This document shows, piece by piece, positions 15,301-20,491 of a DNA stretch of 20,491 bases; position 1 is the stretch's first letter; each line of letters opens with the position of its first letter. Under the pieces are notes generated by a model that did not search any database, was not told the origin of the DNA, and saw nothing but the letters and a program-made list of their open reading frames with translations. Both the position numbers and the translations under genes were made by a program. Origin of the DNA: a bacterium (lineage in GTDB: Bacteria; Cyanobacteriota; Vampirovibrionia; Obscuribacterales; Obscuribacteraceae); the NCBI GenBank assembly GCA_030431355.1, contig JAUIJG010000034.1, positions 1-20,491 on the forward strand. Direction: 5' to 3'.

Positions 15301-15463
15301 GCACCGCGCGGCGGGTACCCTTCACTGCCTATCAGGTACCGCCCCCGGGGAGTAGAGCCCTGCCCCGGGGTCCGAATCTATGGTATTTGGGACCGGGTTA
15401 GCAGGGGTAGGGTGGATTCAAATCTAGTTCTTTTGTTCTTTCTTTGGCGGCCAAGTGGCGGCC
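15301..15463. repeat. GC-rich palindromic region upstream of the TerS-like gene
   Basis: The 376 bp between ATG 15165 and the tRNA hold no gene that I can support. The region contains an inverted repeat (GGCGGGTACC 15310-15319 with GGTACCGCC 15335-15343, one unpaired base), the palindrome GGGTACCC (15313-15320), two CCCCGGGG palindromes 20 bp apart (15343-15350, 15363-15370) and two GGCGGCC copies 11 bp apart (15446-15452, 15457-15463). The stretch is clearly more GC-rich than its neighbours. It may be a packaging or attachment-arm region, or a regulatory region. Confidence 0.55.
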
Positions 15464-15483
15464 GGAATGACTTAGGTTACCCC

Positions 15484-15516
15484 AAAAAGTAAAGCTCCGG
15501 CTGACTTGCCGAAGCT
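15484..15516 (-). terminator. Rho-independent terminator of tRNA-Leu
   Basis: Reading leftward, AGCTTCGGC (15516-15508) pairs with GCCGGAGCT (15501-15493) around a 6-nt loop, with one mismatch. A T-rich stretch follows, with five T at 15488-15484. It lies about 25 bp past the 3' end of the tRNA gene. Confidence 0.65.
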
Positions 15517-15541
15517 GTAAACAGTTATGCTGTATAAGATT

Positions 15542-15622
15542 TGGGCGAGGTGGGACTTGAACCCACACGTATTGCTACACTAGATCCTAAATCTAGCGCG
15601 TCTGCCATTCCGCCACTCGCCC
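15542..15622 (-). tRNA. tRNA-Leu (anticodon UAG)
   Basis: The 81-nt gene folds as a class II tRNA: acceptor stem GGGCGAG (15622-15616) with CTCGCCC (15549-15543), discriminator A at 15542, a D arm with GCG...CGC, anticodon stem CTAGA/TCTAG with loop TTTAGGA (15591-15585) and anticodon TAG at 15589-15587, a long variable arm (TGTAGCAATACGT) and T stem GTGGG/CCCAC with TTCAAGT loop. CCA is not encoded. The 3' part is a likely integration target for the island's integrase. Confidence 0.95.
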
Positions 15623-15653
15623 GGAGATGCTTGATGACATGACAAGCTGGAAC

Positions 15654-15680
15654 AGAATACCATAACGGCTTGCTTGACAA
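15654..15680 (-). promoter_or_regulatory. Possible promoter of tRNA-Leu
   Basis: On the minus strand TTGTCA (15680-15675) is followed after 15 bp by TATTCT (15659-15654). Transcription would start near 15647, about 25 bp before the mature tRNA end. The spacer is short, so the call is tentative. Confidence 0.4.
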
Positions 15681-15702
15681 CGCCCTCTATAACGCTCTCA
15701 AT

Positions 15703-17613
15703 CTAGTAGATGGCGCCCTCTAGAGACGGTAGCAGGGTGTCGATGATCCGCAACACATCGTCGTAGGTGGCGTGGGTGGGATAAAACTCCACGGCTATCA
15801 ACCGGTCACCCTTGCGAAAATAGACCATAAATTGCTTAACATTCTTGTCGCTGTTGTCGGCGGCTTTATGGGGATACTGAATCTCTTGTATCAGCAGGTC
15901 TTTGTAAGAACGGCTCAGGTTTACGGAGAGTTCCTGCCAGGACTGCGCGTCGTCGTGGAAGTACTTTTTGAAGACGCCCACGGCGGCACCGCTGCTGCTC
16001 AACTGTGCCGGGGTTACTTCGTAGACCATGATGTCGCACTTGGGCTGTTGCTGGCTCAGGGGCACCGATGTTTCATCGGGCTTAGTCAAAAGCGGATGCG
16101 GAGCTTTCGCCACCGGCTCGTCGCAATCAAACTCGAAGGACCAGTTCAAGGCGTTGGGAATACCGGAAAATTGCAGGTGATACTGCGGCATCGACTTTAG
16201 CTCAATAGATTCTATCAAGCTTGTCTCGTCTTTCGGTCTTGTGGAGACCTCTTGTTCTGTCTGGTTAGGTTTGTCTGCCGGCTTGGTAGTGCCACCATTA
16301 TTAGCATCAGCGGGCTTGGTTACTTTTGCTTGATTCTCTTGATGGTCGTTGTATTGTTTGAGACCGAACATGCCCACGGCTGCGACACCGGCTAAGACTA
16401 TTCCTACTGTTGCGACTTTCGCGATTGTACCTTTAGAGCTTTTATTTTCAGAAGGATGTGGAAGCGATCTTCTTGCCGGGGTGTTGGCGGCATTGTCTCC
16501 ATGGTCGGTGTCACCATCAAATGGAACACTGGAGTGCAAGCTGCTATTTTCTTGCTCCACAGGTGGTGCTGTTTTAACAGCCGCCAGTATGGCTTCTTTA
16601 AATTCTTCGATGGTTTGATAGCGCTGGTCGGGCTTTTTAGAAAGCGCTTTCACTATCACCAATTCTAGTTCATCGGGGATGTTGCAGTCCGGATCTATCA
16701 AAGAAAACGGTTTGACCGGTTCGCTCATGTGGAGCATGATCGTCTCCACTGGAGTGTCTCCCCGGAAAGGCGGTTTGCCCAGGAGCAACTCGTGCAGTAC
16801 GCAAGCCAGTGAGTAGATATCAGTTCTGGTGCCGATGTTTTCACCTTCCGATTGTTCGGGGCTCATGTAGAGAGGGCTGCCGAAAATCTCGCCGGAGGCA
16901 GTAAGCTTGTGGATGGTTTGTCCATCCTGGCTTAGCATTTTTGCTATGCCGAAGTCGAAGATGGTTAGGGTCTCTTTGCCGTTGGGTTCTTTGCGTAGCA
17001 GGAGGTTGGATGGTTTGATGTCCCGGTGCACAATGCCTGCATGGTGAGAGTGTTCCAGTCCTTCTGCCGCTTCTGCCACCAGAGCGCAGGCTCTATGGAT
17101 GTCTAATTTGCCTTCTTCTTTTAGTACTTTATCTAGTGTCTTTCCTTCAAGGTAGTCCATGATCAGGAAAGGTGTGGCGTCTTCCATTAGACCGAAGTCG
17201 AAGACGGCTACGATGTTTGGGTGACGCATGGCGCTTATGGCTTTGGATTCGCGCTTGAATCGTTCTACCAATTGGGGGATGGCGACTAGCTCCGGGCGTA
17301 GCAGTTTGACCGCGACTATGCGATCCATGAGCTTGTGTTTGCCTTTGTAGACGATGCTCATGCCGCCTTTGCCGAGCATGGATAAAATTTCGTATTTGTC
17401 CGCGATGGTCGTACCGATTAGTTTGTCGACTTTCTTGGTTTTCAATGCGGTGCCATCAGCCGGACAGACAACATTGCCTTTGTCGTCTTCCCTGCCGCAT
17501 CGTGGACAGACCTTTATAGCGGTAGTCTTCTGGTTGTCAGTCATCGCATCTGCCATTTTACAGGTATATGCTCCGTCTGTGGCTATTGTTTGGGTTTGCA
17601 ATGTGCTTTTCAT
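15703..17613 (-). CDS. Receptor-like Ser/Thr protein kinase with zinc ribbon and TM helix
   Basis: The 636-residue protein starts with a short zinc-ribbon-like segment (C36, C39, C50: VCPRCG...VCPADG). An Hanks-type kinase domain spans about 74-345, with GKGGMS (81-86), the catalytic Lys in AVK (K103), HRDIKPSN (196-203), DFG (220-222) and SPEQ (251-254), so it should be active. A proline/serine-rich linker leads to one TM helix (about 396-418), and a C-terminal external domain (about 460-636) is of unknown type. It fits a membrane sensor kinase of the PknB layout. Alternative starts at Met20 or Met24 are possible, since no SD precedes ATG 17613. It diverges from the AIM24 gene. Confidence 0.9.
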   Translation of the reverse strand: MKSTLQTQTIATDGAYTCKMADAMTDNQKTTAIKVCPRCGREDDKGNVVCPADGTALKTKKVDKLIGTTIADKYEILSMLGKGGMSIVYKGKHKLMDRIVAVKLLRPELVAIPQLVERFKRESKAISAMRHPNIVAVFDFGLMEDATPFLIMDYLEGKTLDKVLKEEGKLDIHRACALVAEAAEGLEHSHHAGIVHRDIKPSNLLLRKEPNGKETLTIFDFGIAKMLSQDGQTIHKLTASGEIFGSPLYMSPEQSEGENIGTRTDIYSLACVLHELLLGKPPFRGDTPVETIMLHMSEPVKPFSLIDPDCNIPDELELVIVKALSKKPDQRYQTIEEFKEAILAAVKTAPPVEQENSSLHSSVPFDGDTDHGDNAANTPARRSLPHPSENKSSKGTIAKVATVGIVLAGVAAVGMFGLKQYNDHQENQAKVTKPADANNGGTTKPADKPNQTEQEVSTRPKDETSLIESIELKSMPQYHLQFSGIPNALNWSFEFDCDEPVAKAPHPLLTKPDETSVPLSQQQPKCDIMVYEVTPAQLSSSGAAVGVFKKYFHDDAQSWQELSVNLSRSYKDLLIQEIQYPHKAADNSDKNVKQFMVYFRKGDRLIAVEFYPTHATYDDVLRIIDTLLPSLEGAIY

Positions 17614-17771
17614 AAATTAAGTCACGTTCAGCTTCGAATAAATAGGTGGATATTTGTTGAAATGCGGATGTCAAGCGGCGATCGGACTTAATTCTGTGGA
17701 AAAACGAAGCTAGAACAGTTTATTGATTCTGGCGACCTTTAATATATCGATTCAATTTCTGCGGAGAGTTT

Positions 17772-18479
17772 ATGAACTACGAAATCCTTTATCCTGGCTC
17801 GAATGCGTTGATTTCAGCGGAGCTGGAACTGTATGAAGAGTTGAAAGCGGAGTCGGGGGCGTTGGTGTCTCGGACCTCTTCTATTTCGGTATCCGGCTCT
17901 TTGCATGGGGGCATGTGGCGGTCTGTTAAGCGTTCGATGCTGGGTGGCGAGTCATTATTTTTTCAGACACTCAAAGCGGAAAAAGGACCTGGAACAGTTC
18001 TGGTTGCTCCGGCGGTTCCAGGGGACGTCAAAATTTTGCCTCTCACCAGCGGTCAGGATTATATGGTCAAGAATGGTTGTCTGCTGGCGTCCTTCGAGGA
18101 TGTTACTCTCGACACTCGAATGCAGCGAATCTCCACCGGTTTGTTCTCGGGGGCTGGGCTTTTCGTTATCCATGCCCACGGGGAAGGACACATTGCCGTC
18201 AGTGCTTTCGGGGCTTTGCTCGAAGTCAGCCTCGGTGCAAGCGACGAGTATGTGGTGGACACCGGGCACCTGGTCACCTGGAGTGGTGACATGTCTTACA
18301 AGATTGTCAAAGGCGGTACTAGCTGGATCTCCAGTTTCACCAGTGGTGAAGGTCTTGCTTGTAAGTTTCAAGGACCGGGCAAGGTCTGGATTCAGTCCAG
18401 GAATCCGGAGGCATTCGGCGGCTGGATTAGGAAGTTTGTGCCCACCGGCGGCGGTGGTATCCTGGGGCTATTTTCCTGA
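17772..18479 (+). CDS. AIM24/TIGR00266-family protein
   Basis: The 235-residue glycine-rich beta-strand protein matches the AIM24 (TIGR00266) family: a repeated beta fold with the FFQTLKAEKGPGTVLVAP block, GQDYMVKNGCLLA (about 93-105), GLFVIHAHGEGHIAVSAFG (about 129-147) and YVVDTGHLVTWSGDM near 159-173. The bacterial members have no firmly known reaction. GGAGAG precedes ATG 17772 at a normal distance. The next gene starts 3 bp after the stop, so the two are probably co-translated and may act together at the membrane. Confidence 0.9.
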   Translation: MNYEILYPGSNALISAELELYEELKAESGALVSRTSSISVSGSLHGGMWRSVKRSMLGGESLFFQTLKAEKGPGTVLVAPAVPGDVKILPLTSGQDYMVKNGCLLASFEDVTLDTRMQRISTGLFSGAGLFVIHAHGEGHIAVSAFGALLEVSLGASDEYVVDTGHLVTWSGDMSYKIVKGGTSWISSFTSGEGLACKFQGPGKVWIQSRNPEAFGGWIRKFVPTGGGGILGLFS

Positions 18480-18482
18480 GCG

Positions 18483-19601
18483 ATGAATCAGTTCAAAGGT
18501 AAGCTTTATAAAGACGATTCGGCGGATCCTATTTTGGTGGATGCCATGGTGGATGGTGCCAACATTTTGCTGGAGTCCGAACATGGCAAGGATTATCTTC
18601 CCATAGCGGAGATCTCTATAAAAGAAGGCGGAGACCTGGGTGACAGGGTCAGGATCACCCATGCTGCCAGTCGGTCTGTGGTGATATTCAACGGTCATTC
18701 GTTTCTAGAAGAGCTTGAGACCCGTCATCCTGAGCTGGATCATATTAAGGCTTCCCGGGCGATTAAGCATAAGGTGAAGCATGCCAACCTGATTCGCGGC
18801 AGTCATGTCGCCATTATTATTGGTGTCGTCTTAGGCATCTGTCTTTTAGCTTATCTCAGTCTCGATTTCTGGGTGGCAATGGCTGCGGACAAAGTTCCGG
18901 TCTCGGTGGAGGAAGCCATTGGGGAGATGGCTTTGCCCAAGAAGCTTTTGAGCGATCGTAAGAAGTCCAAAATGGTCGCGAAGGTGGAGGACATCGGCAA
19001 CAAGCTTGTCGGCAGTCTGGGCAAGACGCCTTACAAATTTCACTTCTATGTGGAAGATAAGAAAGTCCTGAACGCCTACTCTTTGCCCGGTGGCAATGTG
19101 GTGCTTTTGTCACGCCTGATTAAGGAAGCAAAAACCGATGATGAGATTGCCGGGGTGCTTGCCCATGAAATAGGTCATGTTGTGCATCGAGATAGCTTGA
19201 AGAGGGTATTGCATACCAGTGGGCTGGGGATGTGTCTTGCCATTATCACCGGTGGCACTGTCAACAACAAACAACTTGCCGTATTGATCCCGACTATGCA
19301 GGAGCTAGAGCGTCTCAACTTTTCGAGGGTTCAGGAAGCGGCAGCCGACAAGCTGGCTGTGGAGCTGACTTTGAAGTCCGGTTATGATCCCGAAGCGTTG
19401 ATCGAATTGTTTAAGCGGCTGCAAAAAGAAGAGGAAGGCATTCCCAGGGCTGCGATGGTTTTGATATCCGATCATCCCATGGCCGAAGATAGAATCAAGG
19501 CGATTAGAGCCGATGCCAGCAAGATGCGTAAAGAGCTGGGTATTCCTGAGCCGGTCCCGGCCGTCCCGGCCCCTGTTCCGCATTCAGTCCCTTCCAAATG
19601 A
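18483..19601 (+). CDS. Membrane-bound M48-family zinc metalloprotease
   Basis: The 372-residue protein has a cytosolic N-terminal domain (about 1-105), one TM helix (about 108-128) and a peptidase M48 domain. Zinc ligands are H228 and H232 in HEIGH, and E285 in RVQEAAADKLA; E229 is the catalytic residue. The tail is proline-rich (EPVPAVPAPVPHSVP). Like other M48 proteases it probably degrades damaged envelope proteins, on the outer side of the membrane. The N-terminal domain is not recognised. ATG 18483 lies 3 bp after the AIM24 stop without its own clear SD, so translation is likely coupled. Confidence 0.92.
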   Translation: MNQFKGKLYKDDSADPILVDAMVDGANILLESEHGKDYLPIAEISIKEGGDLGDRVRITHAASRSVVIFNGHSFLEELETRHPELDHIKASRAIKHKVKHANLIRGSHVAIIIGVVLGICLLAYLSLDFWVAMAADKVPVSVEEAIGEMALPKKLLSDRKKSKMVAKVEDIGNKLVGSLGKTPYKFHFYVEDKKVLNAYSLPGGNVVLLSRLIKEAKTDDEIAGVLAHEIGHVVHRDSLKRVLHTSGLGMCLAIITGGTVNNKQLAVLIPTMQELERLNFSRVQEAAADKLAVELTLKSGYDPEALIELFKRLQKEEEGIPRAAMVLISDHPMAEDRIKAIRADASKMRKELGIPEPVPAVPAPVPHSVPSK

Positions 19602-19620
19602 AGACGAATGGGCGAAAGAG

Positions 19621-19689
19621 CCAGTCGAAGAGTTAGGCGAAGCACTATTTGAAGACCGGTTGAAAACCAGTTGAATACCAGTCGAAGAG
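19621..19689 (+). repeat. Short degenerate tandem repeat after the M48 gene
   Basis: Three 11-bp units lie head to tail: CCGGTTGAAAA (19656-19666), CCAGTTGAATA (19667-19677), CCAGTCGAAGA (19678-19688). CCAGTCGAAGAG also occurs at 19621-19632. The units vary, and no function can be seen. It lies in the intergenic space between convergent genes. Confidence 0.5.
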
Positions 19690-20307
19690 CTAGTTGTAGT
19701 AGTCACCAAAGGGATTGGCTTTTATCCGTCCGGCTTTGGCCCTATATGCGGCAGCGGCGTTGGCACCGTTGGTTTTTTCCTGGCAGCGTCCGATCTCTTC
19801 CAGGCAGTTGGCCAGATAGAGGTTTACCTCTTTCTTGTTGAAGTTGGGGATGTTTCTATCCTGGCGTAATTTTTTCTCATATATGTTGAGGGCGAGGCGG
19901 TATTGTTCTTCCGCCTGGGTGTATTTGTATTCGCCGTAGTATAGAAGACCCAGTCCCATGTAGAGTTTTGCCAGGTCGATGTGGTCCCTGCCCACGCCGC
20001 GGATTTTGTAGTCGATGGCTTGCCTGTAGAGCTGTTCTGCTTTGCCGTTATTGTCTCTGGCAATATAGAAACTGGCTGCGGAAGCTAGAACCTCGGGGAT
20101 TTTAGGATTGTTCTGTCCCAGGGCGAATGCTTGCTTTACTGCCAGATTGTAGTGTCTTTCCGCGTCACCGAGTCGGCCTATCTGATGGAAGGCTTCCGCT
20201 TGTTTGACATGGGCTTCTGCCGTCCCCTGAGCCTGGACGGGGCTTACCGAGATCATGAATGCCAGGAGACCGGAACCGATAGCGAGAGTAAGCGCCGAGA
20301 TTTGCAT
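19690..20307 (-). CDS. Secreted TPR-repeat protein
   Basis: The 205-residue protein has a signal peptide ending at VQA-Q (about 26-27), then a tetratricopeptide-like fold: HVKQAEAFHQIGRLGDAERHY (about 33-53), VLASAASFYIARDNNGKAEQLYRQA (about 72-96) and LYMGLGLLYYGEYKYTQAEEQYRLAL (about 113-139), with a fourth weaker repeat ending near 190. TPR repeats mediate protein contacts; here the protein acts outside the cytoplasm. The partner is unknown. SD-like AGAGG precedes ATG 20307. It converges on the M48 gene and diverges from the next one. Confidence 0.85.
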   Translation of the reverse strand: MQISALTLAIGSGLLAFMISVSPVQAQGTAEAHVKQAEAFHQIGRLGDAERHYNLAVKQAFALGQNNPKIPEVLASAASFYIARDNNGKAEQLYRQAIDYKIRGVGRDHIDLAKLYMGLGLLYYGEYKYTQAEEQYRLALNIYEKKLRQDRNIPNFNKKEVNLYLANCLEEIGRCQEKTNGANAAAAYRAKAGRIKANPFGDYYN

Positions 20308-20398
20308 AAGAGCCTCTGTGGTTGTGTAGTTGCGAATTGCGATTGTTGTTAAAATAGGCAGTTCAATATAAGGCTATATTATCCCATGTTCTTTTCCG

Positions 20399-20491
20399 AT
20401 GCTTTTTAAGAATAAAAGTTTGAAATCGAAAGTTCTTGCCCTCAGTCTGGTGCTGCTTGTCTCACCGGCGCTCTCTGGCTTGTCGACCCAG
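20399..20491 (+). CDS. N-terminus of an exported protein (partial)
   Basis: From ATG 20399 the frame stays open to the window end (31 codons). MLFKNKSLKSKVLALSL is a basic n-region and hydrophobic core, followed by VLLVSPALSG, a likely signal peptide with cleavage near LSG. The mature protein lies outside the window. No strong SD is seen. Confidence 0.55.
   Translation, partial: MLFKNKSLKSKVLALSLVLLVSPALSGLSTQ

Larger units (their letters stand above)
1..15541. mobile_element. Phage/satellite-like integrated island, right end at tRNA-Leu, left end outside window
   Basis: The segment carries a tyrosine integrase, primase/DUF927 replication genes, a repeat-rich candidate origin, a small-terminase-like HTH gene, lysozyme-like and fibre-like genes, a toxin/immunity operon and a dGTPase. 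It stops at the 3' end of a tRNA-Leu, a common integration target for tyrosine integrases. Genes beyond the tRNA are of housekeeping or signalling type. The boundary is inferred: I found no second copy of the tRNA 3' end in the window, so the other attachment site would lie to the left of position 1. A plasmid-derived or decayed prophage region is the main alternative. Confidence 0.5.

Noticed and set aside
15412..15427. T-arm-like GTGGATTCAAATCTAG, possible tRNA remnant or attachment repeat
   Set aside because: It differs from the tRNA-Leu T arm at several bases, does not form the T stem, and lies in the opposite orientation to tRNA-Leu, so it cannot be a direct att repeat.
15289..15492. Short rightward frames in the GC-rich palindromic region
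   Set aside because: They follow the repeats, have no SD and show no protein-like pattern; the region fits regulatory or structural DNA better.
19656..19688. 11-bp repeats after the M48 gene as a second iteron array
   Set aside because: The units are degenerate and unrelated to TGGGACA, lie between chromosomal genes and lack an AT-rich core or replication gene.
1..20491. CRISPR array, rRNA genes or insertion sequences
   Set aside because: No regularly spaced 20-40 bp repeats with unique spacers, no rRNA-like stretch and no transposase with terminal inverted repeats were seen.

Overview
The window looks like part of a chromosome of an uncultured environmental bacterium. The zinc-ribbon plus transmembrane Ser/Thr kinase, the AIM24 and M48 protease pair, the secreted TPR protein and a tRNA-Leu without encoded CCA suggest the Vampirovibrionia (Melainabacteria, Obscuribacterales-like). 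That assignment is an inference from gene style, not from a marker gene. The genetic code appears standard, with one in-frame TGA discussed below.

Positions 1 to about 15,540 look like a phage- or satellite-like genetic island that ends at the 3' end of a tRNA-Leu(UAG) gene (15542-15622, minus strand). From left to right the island holds: the tail of a probable primase; a DUF927 helicase/primase-like protein; a 360-bp region with ten exact TGGGACA 7-mers in two oppositely oriented groups around an AT-rich core (a candidate replication origin); a possible structured RNA; a small ORF overlapping a dGTPase; a leftward operon with a TIKI/ChaN-like protein, an exported toxin with a C-terminal HNH-type nuclease domain and a SUKH (SMI1/KNR4) immunity protein; a lysozyme-like protein; two small leftward genes; an exported fibre-like protein interrupted by TGA and a small partner; a tyrosine integrase; a 598-residue protein with a PD-(D/E)XK-like motif; and a small-terminase-like HTH protein beside a GC-rich palindromic region.

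From 15,542 onward the content is chromosomal in character: tRNA-Leu with its own promoter and terminator, a receptor-like Ser/Thr kinase (leftward), an AIM24-family protein followed 3 bp later by a membrane M48 metalloprotease (rightward), a secreted TPR protein (leftward) and the start of another exported protein.

Together, the primase/DUF927 genes, inverted repeat arrays, integrase and TerS-like gene at a tRNA resemble a phage-inducible island plan. The dGTPase, toxin/immunity operon and 598-residue protein look like its cargo. The far end of the island lies outside the window, so its total size and type cannot be fixed here.
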